Below the pieces are notes generated by a model. That model searched no databases and had not been told where the DNA came from. It saw only the letters and a list, made by a program, of their open reading frames with translations. A stretch of DNA of 64,000 nucleotides from contig NZ_CP059066.1 of the NCBI RefSeq assembly GCF_017301615.1, positions 2,336,001-2,400,000 of the forward strand. The letters are read 5' to 3'. Each line of letters starts with the position of its first letter. Positions within the stretch are counted from its first letter, which is position 1. Positions 17,913 through 27,332 of this stretch are shown in pieces. The DNA comes from Koleobacter methoxysyntrophicus (GTDB lineage: Bacteria > Bacillota > Thermosediminibacteria > Koleobacterales > Koleobacteraceae). The translations under genes and the position numbers were made by a program.

Positions 17913-18632
17913 ATGCAAAAACCCATTTTCAAAAGAATAATTTTAAAGATAAGCGGTGAAGCCCTTGCAGGGAAAAAAGGATTCGGGATAGATCCTGATA
18001 CAATCAATTCTATTGCCCATCAGATTATGGAAATAAGGCAGTCTGGAGTAGAAGTAGCGGTTGTAGTAGGTGGAGGAAATATATGGAGGGGTAGAAGTTC
18101 GAAAGATATGGACAGGGCCACTGCGGATTATATGGGAATGCTGGCAACTGTTATAAATGCGCTGGCCCTTCAAGATGCTCTGGAAAAAAGAGATGTTCCT
18201 ACACGTGTACAAACAGCAATTGAAATGAGGCAAATAGCAGAACCGTATATAAGAAGAAAAGCAATACGCCATCTTGAAAAGGGGAGGGTGGTTATTTTTG
18301 CTGGAGGAACGGGCAATCCCTTTTTCTCCACAGATACGACGGCAGCTTTGCGGGCAGCGGAAATTGATGCGGAGGTTATTCTCCTTGCTAAAAGAGTTGA
18401 TGGTGTTTATGATTCCGATCCTGAGAAAAATCCTGATGCAAAAAAGTTTTCCGATCTAGAGTATATCGATGTCTTAAATAAAGGATTAGGAGTAATGGAT
18501 TCTACAGCTACTTCCCTTTGTATGGATAATAAAATACCTTTAATTGTTTTTGGAATTAATGAAGAAGGTAATATAAAAAAAGTTGTGATGGGTGATAAAA
18601 TTGGGACATATGTAAAGGGGGAATCAAAATGA
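17913..18632 (+). CDS. pyrH: UMP kinase
   Basis: Phosphorylates UMP to UDP in pyrimidine nucleotide synthesis; amino-acid-kinase fold. The 239-aa product has [16 protein letters not shown], the glycine-rich [11 protein letters not shown], and [14 protein letters not shown]. The ATG follows CGGAGGAA. It overlaps frr by 4 nt. Confidence 0.97.
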   Translation: MQKPIFKRIILKISGEALAGKKGFGIDPDTINSIAHQIMEIRQSGVEVAVVVGGGNIWRGRSSKDMDRATADYMGMLATVINALALQDALEKRDVPTRVQTAIEMRQIAEPYIRRKAIRHLEKGRVVIFAGGTGNPFFSTDTTAALRAAEIDAEVILLAKRVDGVYDSDPEKNPDAKKFSDLEYIDVLNKGLGVMDSTATSLCMDNKIPLIVFGINEEGNIKKVVMGDKIGTYVKGESK

Positions 18633-19186
18633 TGAAAGAAATTTACAAAGATGCCGAAAGCAGGATGAAAAAAGCCATCAGCATCTTTAAATCCGAATTA
18701 GCTACTTTAAGGGCTGGGAGAGCTACACCGGCGTTAGTTGAAAAGATCAATATCGACTATTACGGGGTTTCTACACCTTTAAACCAATTGGCAAATATTT
18801 CAGCACCCGAACCGAGATTATTAGTAATTCAACCGTGGGACCCTAAAGCTATTGGCGACATTGAAAAGGCTATACTCAAATCAGATTTGGGAATAACTCC
18901 AAATAATGATGGCAAGGTAATTCGCTTGGTAATTCCTCAATTAACAGAGGAAAGAAGACATGAATTAGTTAAAATTGTACGGAAGAAAGCTGAAGAATGT
19001 AAGGTGGCAATAAGGGGTATAAGAAGGGATTCAAATGAAACCCTCAAATCGTTGGAAAAAGACGGAGAAATATCTGAAGATGATTATCATAGAGCTCAAG
19101 AAGAAGTTCAGAAAATTACTGATAATCATATAAAAGAAGTTGATAACATTCTTGAAGCCAAAGAAAAAGAGATAATGGAGGTTTAA
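18629..19186 (+). CDS. frr: Ribosome recycling factor
   Basis: Splits post-termination ribosomes together with EF-G. The 185-aa product shows family blocks [29 protein letters not shown] and [15 protein letters not shown]. Two adjacent ATGs (18629 and 18632) are possible after AAGGGGGAA. The first overlaps the pyrH stop. Confidence 0.97.
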   Translation: MMKEIYKDAESRMKKAISIFKSELATLRAGRATPALVEKINIDYYGVSTPLNQLANISAPEPRLLVIQPWDPKAIGDIEKAILKSDLGITPNNDGKVIRLVIPQLTEERRHELVKIVRKKAEECKVAIRGIRRDSNETLKSLEKDGEISEDDYHRAQEEVQKITDNHIKEVDNILEAKEKEIMEV

Positions 19187-19189
19187 TTA

Positions 19190-19390
19190 ATGGTAATAGA
19201 TGTTATAGGATATAAAGAACAAGATGCTGAAAGAATCCTAAAAGAAAATGGCATTATTATCAAGAAAATATGGTCAAAACCACCGGGATTAAATTTAATT
19301 AATATAGAAGACGGCACGCCAAGGGTTATAAGACAACTTATCCTTGAAGATGGTTTGGTAGAAATTACACTGGCTTATTTTAAATCATAA
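19190..19390 (+). CDS. 66-aa PASTA-like protein between frr and uppS
   Basis: Small soluble product with the shape of one PASTA domain: an N-terminal VIDVIGYKEQDAERILKENG (compare the DVVG...A...L...G pattern), a middle turn with PPG, then RVIRQL and a final strand VEITLAY. It starts 3 nt after the frr stop, with GGAGG in frr. No signal or membrane anchor is present, unlike PASTA proteins that sense peptidoglycan. Function is unknown. Confidence 0.7.
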   Translation: MVIDVIGYKEQDAERILKENGIIIKKIWSKPPGLNLINIEDGTPRVIRQLILEDGLVEITLAYFKS

Positions 19391-19493
19391 AATTAGTCGA
19401 AGATCTAATATATAATTGATTTTGTATGTGGCAAGCCTTAAGAAGGGGATTTATTAGTTACGTGATTTATATTGCTTTTTAAATTAATATCTA

Positions 19494-19515
19494 CCCCCTC
19501 AAGAGAGGGGGTTTG
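19494..19515 (+). terminator. GC-rich hairpin upstream of uppS
   Basis: CCCCCTC (19494-19500), loop AAGA, GAGGGGG (19505-19511), then a short TTTGCTTC. The stem is strong and the T-run weak, so it may be a partial terminator or attenuator before uppS. Confidence 0.5.
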
Positions 19516-19536
19516 CTTCATAGGGAGTGCTGTGTT

Positions 19537-20289
19537 ATGAAACGTGGAGACATAAATCAATATTTGGATATACATAAAATGCCGTCTCATATAGCTATTA
19601 TCATGGACGGAAACGGAAGATGGGCACAAGAAAGGGGTCTGCCAAGGGTTTCCGGTCATAAAGCAGGGGTTAATGCATTAAAAGAAATAATCATAGCGTG
19701 TTCTGATTTAAACATAAAAGTGCTATCACTGTATGCTTTTTCGACTGAGAACTGGAAAAGGCCTAAAGAGGAAGTTAATGCCCTGATGAATTTATTAGTT
19801 AGTTCTCTAAAGAAAGAAATAGATAAGTTAAATGAAAATAATATTAAGATTAGGGTAATAGGAGAAAAAGAAGGTCTACCCGAGAAGGTCCAAAAAGAAG
19901 TTATCAAAGCAGAAGAAAGAACAAAAAATAATACAGGTTTGATTCTTAATATTGCTTTAAATTATGGGGGAAGGAAGGAAATTATCCACAGTGTTAAGGA
20001 AGTATGTAAAAAAGTAATTAATAATGAACTAACCCTTGATGATATCGATGAAAACATTTTTTCACAAATGTTATATACAAATGGGTTACCGGATCCTGAC
20101 CTTATTATCCGACCCAGTGGAGAATTAAGATTAAGTAATTTTCTATTGTGGCAATCTGCATATTCGGAGTTTTGGTTTACCCCGGTATATTGGCCTGATT
20201 TTAAAAAGGAACATTTGATTCAAGCTATTATAGATTATCAAAAAAGGAACAGAAGGTTTGGCAGTATTCAAACCGGAGTGGGTGAATAA
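19537..20289 (+). CDS. uppS: Undecaprenyl diphosphate synthase (cis-prenyltransferase)
   Basis: Makes the C55 lipid carrier for cell-wall synthesis. ATG 19537 (250 aa) follows GGGAG; an in-frame ATG at 19513 would start inside the preceding hairpin region. Motifs seen are [36 protein letters not shown] and [19 protein letters not shown]. It is followed by cdsA and dxr, the envelope-lipid group. Confidence 0.96.
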   Translation: MKRGDINQYLDIHKMPSHIAIIMDGNGRWAQERGLPRVSGHKAGVNALKEIIIACSDLNIKVLSLYAFSTENWKRPKEEVNALMNLLVSSLKKEIDKLNENNIKIRVIGEKEGLPEKVQKEVIKAEERTKNNTGLILNIALNYGGRKEIIHSVKEVCKKVINNELTLDDIDENIFSQMLYTNGLPDPDLIIRPSGELRLSNFLLWQSAYSEFWFTPVYWPDFKKEHLIQAIIDYQKRNRRFGSIQTGVGE

Positions 20290-20290
20290 G

Positions 20291-21112
20291 ATGTTATTAT
20301 ATCGAATAATGAGTGGGGTTCTAGGGATAGTTTTATTAATAATAGTAATAAATTTTACAGGGAAAATCCCTTTTTTTATATTAGTCTTAATCACAGCAAT
20401 ATTAGCTGTTAGTGAATTCTTCAATGCGGTATTTAAGGATGGAATAAAAAAAGTAATTAAATTACCAGTTTACATTTTAGGTTCTGGTTTACTAATTACA
20501 TCTGTACATTATCCTAACAGCCTTTTAATTTCATTATTCATTATTCTAACCTTTTTATTGTTATGTATTATTTATATTTTTACATACAATAAATTAACTT
20601 TTATTGAAATTAATTATGCTTTCTTCGGCTTTGTTTATATTTTTGGCTTAATAAGCCATATGATATTATTAAGGTCCATGAATAATGGGATTCTTTTAGT
20701 TTGGTTTGCTCTTATTTCTGTATGGGTAAATGATTCCTTTGCATATTTTATAGGATCAAAATATGGCAGAAGACGGCTAAGATCAAATATTAGTCCCAAT
20801 AAAACCATAGAAGGTTCAATAGGGGGCTTAGCGGGAAGTATAACCGTATCGGTCCTTTTTTTGAGATATTATATTATACCTCAATTGCCCGTTATCACTG
20901 CAATAATGATTGGACTTATCATCGGGATTTTATCCCAAATAGGAGATCTTGCAGCTTCAGCTATAAAGAGGAATGCAGGGATAAAAGATTTTGGAAAACT
21001 TATTCCAGGTCATGGTGGAATTTTAGATAGGATTGATAGTATATTATTTGCAGCTCCAACAGTTTATTACATATTAGCCCTTTTTTCTCGTAACTTTAAT
21101 AGCTCGTTTTAA
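20291..21112 (+). CDS. cdsA: Phosphatidate cytidylyltransferase
   Basis: Makes CDP-diacylglycerol for phospholipid synthesis. ATG 20291, one base after the uppS stop, gives 273 aa, mostly hydrophobic with multiple membrane segments. The C-terminal CDP-alcohol signature is visible as SQIGDLAASAIKRNAGIKDF followed by LIPGHGGILDRIDS. Confidence 0.95.
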   Translation: MLLYRIMSGVLGIVLLIIVINFTGKIPFFILVLITAILAVSEFFNAVFKDGIKKVIKLPVYILGSGLLITSVHYPNSLLISLFIILTFLLLCIIYIFTYNKLTFIEINYAFFGFVYIFGLISHMILLRSMNNGILLVWFALISVWVNDSFAYFIGSKYGRRRLRSNISPNKTIEGSIGGLAGSITVSVLFLRYYIIPQLPVITAIMIGLIIGILSQIGDLAASAIKRNAGIKDFGKLIPGHGGILDRIDSILFAAPTVYYILALFSRNFNSSF

Positions 21113-21170
21113 ATTTTTTTTAAAGTTTAATATTTTTTTGTGTAAATGATTTTAAGGAAGGATGGAAACA

Positions 21171-22316
21171 ATGAAAAAAAGGGTTGCAGTTTTAGGGTCA
21201 ACAGGGTCTATAGGTAACCAAACCCTTCAGGTAATAAGGAATCTTCGAGATTCATTTGAATTAATAGGTTTGAGTGGCGGAGATAATCTTGAATTGCTCG
21301 TAAAACAGATTAAAGAGTTTAGACCAAAGATAGTTAGTATAAAATCAGAAAGTAACGCAAGAAAATTGAAGGAGCTGTTTCCAGATATACAGGTAGAATA
21401 TGGAATGGAAGGCTTAACTTCGGTTGCCTGTCATGATGATGTAGATATTGTTGTTACTGCCCTTGCGGGAGGAATAGGGCTGGTTCCAACTTACAATGCT
21501 ATAAAAGAGAGGAAAAATATAGCCCTAGCTAATAAGGAAACCTTGGTAATGGCGGGAAATATTATTATTAATGAAGCGAAAAACAACAATGTAGAAATTC
21601 TACCTGTAGACAGTGAACATTCTGCAATTTTTCAGTGTCTCAATGGTAATAAACGGCATCAAGTTAACAGGATAATTTTAACTGCATCTGGGGGGCCTTT
21701 CCGGGGATTAAAAAAGAAGGATTTAAGCTCTGTAACCCCTGAAAAAGCCTTAAAGCACCCTAACTGGAATATGGGGAAGAAAATATCTATCGATTCTGCA
21801 ACCCTTATGAATAAAGGCCTAGAAGTGATTGAAGCGAGATGGCTTTTTGACATAAATTATGATAAAATTGATGTTGTAATACATCCCCAGAGCATTATTC
21901 ATTCAATGGTTGAATTCATTGATGGTTCTATTTTAGCCCAAATGGGTGAAACTGATATGAGGGTCCCAATTCAATATGCCTTAACATATCCTGATAGGGT
22001 CTTCAATACCTATCATAAATTGGATTTATCTAAAAGGGATGTATTGACTTTTGAACAGCCGGATTTAGAAACCTTTCCGTGTTTATCTCTGGCTTATGAA
22101 GCGGGCCGTATGGGCGGTACAATGACTGCAGTTATGAATGGTGCCAATGAGGAAGCAGTTAGAATGTTTTTAGAAAATAAGATTTCTTTTTTAGAAATAC
22201 CTTTAGTAATAGAACGGGTAATGGGGAAACATATATTAATTAAAAATCCAGGTATATCTGATGTTTTAGAGGCAGAAAAATGGGCAAAGGAAGAAGCTTA
22301 TAAATACAAACATTAG
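21171..22316 (+). CDS. dxr: 1-deoxy-D-xylulose-5-phosphate reductoisomerase
   Basis: Second step of the MEP isoprenoid pathway, which supplies uppS. ATG 21171 (381 aa) sits about 9 nt after AAGGAAGG; ATG 21162 overlaps that site. The N-terminal NADPH-binding motif is LGSTGSIGNQTL. Metal and substrate residues are in LPVDSEHSAIFQ, and LTASGGPF and the SIDSATLMNKGLEVIEA block follow. Confidence 0.97.
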   Translation: MKKRVAVLGSTGSIGNQTLQVIRNLRDSFELIGLSGGDNLELLVKQIKEFRPKIVSIKSESNARKLKELFPDIQVEYGMEGLTSVACHDDVDIVVTALAGGIGLVPTYNAIKERKNIALANKETLVMAGNIIINEAKNNNVEILPVDSEHSAIFQCLNGNKRHQVNRIILTASGGPFRGLKKKDLSSVTPEKALKHPNWNMGKKISIDSATLMNKGLEVIEARWLFDINYDKIDVVIHPQSIIHSMVEFIDGSILAQMGETDMRVPIQYALTYPDRVFNTYHKLDLSKRDVLTFEQPDLETFPCLSLAYEAGRMGGTMTAVMNGANEEAVRMFLENKISFLEIPLVIERVMGKHILIKNPGISDVLEAEKWAKEEAYKYKH

Positions 22317-22330
22317 GCAGGTGGTAAATT

Positions 22331-23344
22331 TTGCAAACCTTTTTTGCATCTATATTTGTTTTAGGGATACTTATTTTCTTTCATGAACTGGGTCACTTTA
22401 TTATAGCAAAATGGGTGGGGATAAAAGTAAATGAGTTTAGTTTAGGATTTGGCCCTAAGTTTGTAGATTTTAAAAGGGGTGAAACAATTTATTCTGTCCG
22501 GGTATTTCCCCTTGGTGGTTTTGTAAAAATGGAAGGCGAAGATGAAAAAACAGAAGATGAAAGAGGGTTTTCCAATAAACCGATATGGCAGAGAATTAGT
22601 GTTGTTTCTGCTGGCCCATTTATGAACTTTGTGTTAGCCTTGATATTGATCTGGATTATTGGATTTTTTACCGGAATTACCACCAATGTAATCCATGAAA
22701 TCACACCAGGCGGGCCTGCAGATATAGCAGGTTTAAAGCCAGGTGATAGGATTATTCAAATTAATGATTATAAGGTCGACGAATGGGACGAAGTGGTTAG
22801 TATAATAAGCAGAAACCCTGGCAAGGAATTGACTATTGGTGTAATGAGGGGTACTGATATAGAACAATATCAGGTCGTACCTGAAACTGTAAAAAGCGAA
22901 ATGGGTGAAAGAGGAATCATTGGAATAAAATCGCAAATATTAAAACACGATTTTTTAAAATCGCTACAATATGCCTTCAAAAAGGTTATATGGGTCATAG
23001 TTAATATAATTGCCGGTATAGTATTAATGATTCAAAAAAGGGCTGCAGTTGATATAATAGGGCCTGTAGGAATTATATACCTGGTCGGCGAGGCTGCAAG
23101 GTTTGGGATTTTTGATTTGCTTTCCCTTGCGAGTTTCATAAGTATAAATCTGGGCTTATTCAATCTACTGCCTATTCCAGCTTTAGATGGCGGCAGGATA
23201 TTTTTTATTTTAGTAGAATTGGTAAGGGGTAAACCCCTTGATCCTAACAAAGAAGGTTTAATTCATTTTATAGGGTTTGCTATTTTAATGTTATTAATGT
23301 TTCTGGTTTTATTTAAAGATATCGTCAGGTTTAATTTGCTTTAA
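22331..23344 (+). CDS. rseP: Site-2 membrane metalloprotease RseP/RasP
   Basis: Intramembrane zinc protease that cleaves anti-sigma factors and signal peptides. It uses a TTG start at 22331 after AGGTGG. The 337-aa product has HELGH near residue 18, a PDZ domain (about 120-195) and the second metal region NLLPIPALDGGRI. Further membrane segments flank these. Confidence 0.93.
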   Translation: MQTFFASIFVLGILIFFHELGHFIIAKWVGIKVNEFSLGFGPKFVDFKRGETIYSVRVFPLGGFVKMEGEDEKTEDERGFSNKPIWQRISVVSAGPFMNFVLALILIWIIGFFTGITTNVIHEITPGGPADIAGLKPGDRIIQINDYKVDEWDEVVSIISRNPGKELTIGVMRGTDIEQYQVVPETVKSEMGERGIIGIKSQILKHDFLKSLQYAFKKVIWVIVNIIAGIVLMIQKRAAVDIIGPVGIIYLVGEAARFGIFDLLSLASFISINLGLFNLLPIPALDGGRIFFILVELVRGKPLDPNKEGLIHFIGFAILMLLMFLVLFKDIVRFNLL

Positions 23345-23357
23345 AGGATGGTAAAAT

Positions 23358-24443
23358 ATGAGAAGGAAAACCAGGCAGATTATGCTGGGCAAAGTTCCTA
23401 TTGGAGGACATGCCCCAATAACCGTTCAAACTATGACGAATACAAAGACTTCTGATGTGCAAAAAACAATCGATCAGATTCGCGATGTACAACAGTTCGG
23501 ATGCGATATAATACGTGTTGCCGTTCCTGATGAACAGGCGGCCGGTGCTATTTCACATATTAAAAAAGCTGTATCTATTCCCCTTGTAGCAGATATACAT
23601 TTTAACTATGAATTAGCTTTAAAGGCGATAGATGCAGGGGCGGATGGCTTGAGAATAAACCCGGGTAATATAGGTAATATAGATAAAGTAGAAAAGGTTG
23701 TAAAAAAGGCCAAAAAACATAAAATTCCAATACGTATTGGGGTTAACGCTGGCTCCCTGGAAAAGGATATATTGGAAAAATATAAATTTCCAACAGCAGA
23801 AGGGATGGTAGAAAGTGCATTAAGACATATAAGAATATTGGAAAAATTAGATTTTAAAGAAATTAAGATATCATTAAAATCATCTGATGTGATGACTACA
23901 ATTAGAGCATATAAGTTATTGGCCGATAAAGTAGATTATCCCTTTCATTTGGGAATTACAGAGGCTGGAACTTTATGGTCAGGGACTATTAAGTCGGCTG
24001 TTGGTTTAGGTTCTCTGCTGGCCCAGGGAATCGGTGATACTATCCGTGTTTCCCTTACAGGAGATCCAAGAGAAGAGGTAAAGGTTGGGTTGGAGATACT
24101 CAAAGTTTTGGGTTTAAGGAAGAGGGGGGTTGAAATAATCTCATGTCCAACCTGCGGAAGATGCAAAATAGACCTGATAAAAATTGCAAATGAAATACAG
24201 GATAAAACTAGTTTGATAAAGTATCCTATTAAAATTGCTGTAATGGGTTGTGTTGTAAATGGCCCGGGAGAGGCTAAAGAAGCGGACCTTGGAGTAACGG
24301 GCGGGAACGGAGTGGGAATAATTTTTAAAAAAGGGAAGGTAATAAAAAAGGTTCCAGAGGGCTTAATAGTAGATGAGTTATTGAAGGAAATAAAGAATTT
24401 AGATGAAACCTTAAACCTTGATAAAAATAGCCATGATTTTTAG
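23358..24443 (+). CDS. ispG: 4-hydroxy-3-methylbut-2-enyl diphosphate synthase (IspG/GcpE)
   Basis: [4Fe-4S] enzyme of the MEP pathway, linked here to dxr. The 361-aa product has a TIM-barrel part with [12 protein letters not shown] and RINPGNIG. Cluster cysteines lie in SCPTCGRC and [11 protein letters not shown]. The ATG follows a modest AAAGGATGG site. Confidence 0.96.
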   Translation: MRRKTRQIMLGKVPIGGHAPITVQTMTNTKTSDVQKTIDQIRDVQQFGCDIIRVAVPDEQAAGAISHIKKAVSIPLVADIHFNYELALKAIDAGADGLRINPGNIGNIDKVEKVVKKAKKHKIPIRIGVNAGSLEKDILEKYKFPTAEGMVESALRHIRILEKLDFKEIKISLKSSDVMTTIRAYKLLADKVDYPFHLGITEAGTLWSGTIKSAVGLGSLLAQGIGDTIRVSLTGDPREEVKVGLEILKVLGLRKRGVEIISCPTCGRCKIDLIKIANEIQDKTSLIKYPIKIAVMGCVVNGPGEAKEADLGVTGGNGVGIIFKKGKVIKKVPEGLIVDELLKEIKNLDETLNLDKNSHDF

Positions 24444-24495
24444 TTTATAAATTTGTGAACCAAATATTTTGAAAAATTATAAGGAGGACAAGATT

Positions 24496-25944
24496 ATGGG
24501 AAAAAAAGATAACGGATATGTTAAAGAAATTACTTCAAAGGATGAAGATTTTTCTCAATGGTATATCGATATTATCTTAAAAGCAGAATTAGCCGATTAC
24601 GCACCTATTAAAGGGTGTATGGTAATACGCCCCTATGGTTTTTCGATATGGGAAAATATACAGAAGTTACTGGACAAACGGTTTAAGGAAACAGGACACA
24701 GTAATGCTTATTTTCCCCTATTTATTCCTGAAAGGCTACTCCAGAAAGAAGCAGAACATGTAGAGGGGTTTGCTCCAGAAGTTGCATGGGTTACCCATGG
24801 GGGAAGAGAAAGATTAGCCGAAAGGATTGCAGTTAGGCCTACTTCAGAAACGATAATTTGCAGTATGTATTCAAAATGGATAAATTCATGGAGAGATTTG
24901 CCGGTTCTAATCAATCAATGGGCAAATGTAGTAAGATGGGAAAAAAGTACAAGACCTTTTTTAAGGACTGCTGAATTTTTATGGCAAGAAGGTCATACTG
25001 CACATGTTTCTGAAGAGGAAGCTGAAAAGGAAACCTTACAGATGCTTGAGGTATACAGGGATTTTGTCGAAACGGAGTTATCAATTCCTGTAATAAAAGG
25101 GAGAAAAACTGAAAAAGAAAAATTTGCAGGTGCATTAAGAACATATACGATAGAAGCATTAATGTCTGATGGTAAAGCCCTGCAAGCGGGCACTTCCCAT
25201 AATCTGGGTCAACATTTTGCGAAGGTTTTTGATATTACATACCTTGATAAAGATGGGGAATTAAAATATGTTTGGCAGACTTCATGGGGAGTTTCAACAA
25301 GGCTGATCGGCGCGATTATAATGACCCATGGGGATAATAGAGGGCTTAAACTTCCTCCTAGAGTTGCTCCCATACAAGTTATACTGGTACCTATAACATC
25401 CCACGGTAATAAAGAAATAATATTAGACAAGATTAGGGAAATCCATAATGAATTAAAACCATTTTATAGGGTTGAATTGGATGATAGAGATGAATACACT
25501 CCCGGTTGGAAGTATAATCAGTGGGAAATGAAAGGTGTTCCCCTTAGACTGGAATTGGGCCCTAAGGATCTTGAAAAGAATCAGGTAGTTTTAGTGCGAA
25601 GGGATACGGGAGAGAAATTGTTTGTTGAGATGGCCAGTTTAAAAGAAAGTGTTGGAGAATTATTAGTAAAAATACAAAAGACCATGTTTGACCAAGCGAA
25701 AGACTTTGTATTAAAAAATACACATGTTCTAAGTTCTATAGAGGAATTGGAAATTATAATGGAAAAAAACAAAGGGTTTGTAAAAGCCATGTGGTGCGGA
25801 AACAGAAATTGTGAGGATATAATTAAAGAGAAAACAGGGGCTACTATCAGATGCATACCTTTGGAACAGGAAAATTTAGGGGACAAATGTCTATGCTGTC
25901 AAGGCAAGGCAAACAAGATGATTTATCTAGCAAGGGCATATTGA
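24496..25944 (+). CDS. proS: Prolyl-tRNA synthetase, archaeal/eukaryotic-like (type 3)
   Basis: Charges tRNA-Pro. ATG 24496 follows AAGGAGGA and gives 482 aa. It has class II motifs (VRPTSETIICSMYSKW, RWEKSTRPFLRTAEFLWQEGHTAH in pieces) and lacks the inserted editing domain of typical bacterial ProS. It carries the zinc-type C-terminal domain with cysteines in CGNRNCED and CLCCQG and ends in Tyr. These are marks of the archaeal-type enzyme, found in several Firmicutes. Confidence 0.95.
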   Translation: MGKKDNGYVKEITSKDEDFSQWYIDIILKAELADYAPIKGCMVIRPYGFSIWENIQKLLDKRFKETGHSNAYFPLFIPERLLQKEAEHVEGFAPEVAWVTHGGRERLAERIAVRPTSETIICSMYSKWINSWRDLPVLINQWANVVRWEKSTRPFLRTAEFLWQEGHTAHVSEEEAEKETLQMLEVYRDFVETELSIPVIKGRKTEKEKFAGALRTYTIEALMSDGKALQAGTSHNLGQHFAKVFDITYLDKDGELKYVWQTSWGVSTRLIGAIIMTHGDNRGLKLPPRVAPIQVILVPITSHGNKEIILDKIREIHNELKPFYRVELDDRDEYTPGWKYNQWEMKGVPLRLELGPKDLEKNQVVLVRRDTGEKLFVEMASLKESVGELLVKIQKTMFDQAKDFVLKNTHVLSSIEELEIIMEKNKGFVKAMWCGNRNCEDIIKEKTGATIRCIPLEQENLGDKCLCCQGKANKMIYLARAY

Positions 25945-25992
25945 TAGATGCGATGGTTGATATTGAGATTTTTGTCTTAGGGGGTAAAAGGG

Positions 25993-26628
25993 ATGTCAGT
26001 TGTAGCTATAATTCCCGCATATAATGAAGAAAAGACAATAGGGGGTGTTCTTGAAACCCTAAAAAAAGTAGATCTGATAAATAATATAATTGTAGTAAGT
26101 GATGGTTCTACTGATAAGACTGTGGAAGTAGCAAAAAAATTTGGAGTAGATGTACTTGAATTAAAAGAAAATTTAGGAAAAGGCGGGGCGTTGAAAGCAG
26201 GAATAGAAAAGGCAAAAGGGAAAGTAGTTTTGTTTTTAGATGCAGATTTAATTGGTTTAAAAGAAAATCATGTAAGGGATTTAATTTTACCAGTGCTAGA
26301 TGACGAAGCGGATATGACTATCGGTATTTTTGACAGAGGAAGGGTAGCAACGGACCTTGCCCAAAAAATTGCCCCATTTTTGTCAGGGCAGAGAGCAGTA
26401 AATAGGAAAGTATTAAACGATATATCCAATCTTGAAATAACCCGTTATGGTGTAGAAATTGCCTTAACTAAATATGTGGAAAGTTCTAATCTAAGGGTAA
26501 GGAAAGTTTTTTTGAAAGATTTAACCCATATAATGAAAGAAGAAAAAATGGGTTTATTAAAGGGCTTTACTGAAAGGATGCGAATGTATATGGACATTAT
26601 CAGGTGTTTAATAAAATCGAGTCCATAG
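25993..26628 (+). CDS. Glycosyltransferase family 2
   Basis: GT-A fold sugar transferase. The 211-aa product has the N-terminal VVAIIPAYNEEKTIGGVL, the DGSTD motif, LGKGGALKAGIEKAKG and the DxD-like FLDADLIGL. No membrane segment is obvious, so it probably works at the membrane face. Substrate cannot be told. It starts after GGGGGTAAAAGG and precedes mgtC. Confidence 0.88.
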   Translation: MSVVAIIPAYNEEKTIGGVLETLKKVDLINNIIVVSDGSTDKTVEVAKKFGVDVLELKENLGKGGALKAGIEKAKGKVVLFLDADLIGLKENHVRDLILPVLDDEADMTIGIFDRGRVATDLAQKIAPFLSGQRAVNRKVLNDISNLEITRYGVEIALTKYVESSNLRVRKVFLKDLTHIMKEEKMGLLKGFTERMRMYMDIIRCLIKSSP

Positions 26629-26640
26629 GAGTGAAAACCG

Positions 26641-27303
26641 GTGTTTGATTTTTATAAAGAAGTATTAATTAAATTGTTTTTATCCGTGGTTTTAGGAGGA
26701 TTAATTGGTCTTGAACGGGAAAGTTTAAACAGACCTGCTGGATTTCGTACACATATACTTGTGTGTGTTGGTTCTACATTAACAATGCTTGTATCTATAA
26801 CTATCTACAAACAGTATCAATTTAATGCTGACCCGGGGAGAATTGCAGCTCAGGTTGTTAGCGGTATAGGGTTTCTGGGAGCCGGAACGATAATTAAAGA
26901 AGGCCCAACCGTCAGAGGGTTAACTACAGCTGCCAGCCTATGGACTGTGGCCAGTATAGGGTTAGCTATAGGAAGCGGCTATTATTTTGGTGCCATAGTT
27001 GCTACCCTGTTTGTTCTTATTACTCTTTTATCTCTAACGAGGATCGAAAACATTGTCATACGAAAGAGACATTATAACCTGGTTAATTTGATTATTGAGG
27101 ATAGACCCGGGCAATTAGGGAAAATAGGTTCAAAATTAGGTGAAAAGAATATAAATATAAAAAACATAAAAATGTTCCATCTAGAAGGAAACAAAATATC
27201 TGTTGAACTGTTATTGAGAATACCTGCAGATTGCAAAGTAGATGAAATATTAAATGAATTGTTGGCCATTGATGGCATTTATGATGTAGATGTCGAGACA
27301 TAA
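26641..27303 (+). CDS. MgtC/SapB family membrane protein with C-terminal ACT-like domain
   Basis: The N-terminal part (about residues 1-145) is membrane-embedded with the family signature GLIGLERE...PAGFRTHILVCVGS, and SGIGFLGAGTI. The C-terminal part (about 150-220, DRPGQLGKIGSKLGEKNINIKNI) looks like an ACT regulatory domain. MgtC proteins relate to growth at low magnesium and to inhibition of membrane ATPases. GTG start after AGGAG. Confidence 0.88.
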   Translation: MFDFYKEVLIKLFLSVVLGGLIGLERESLNRPAGFRTHILVCVGSTLTMLVSITIYKQYQFNADPGRIAAQVVSGIGFLGAGTIIKEGPTVRGLTTAASLWTVASIGLAIGSGYYFGAIVATLFVLITLLSLTRIENIVIRKRHYNLVNLIIEDRPGQLGKIGSKLGEKNINIKNIKMFHLEGNKISVELLLRIPADCKVDEILNELLAIDGIYDVDVET

Positions 27304-27332
27304 AAATAGATATTTAAAGGGGGTTATTGATA

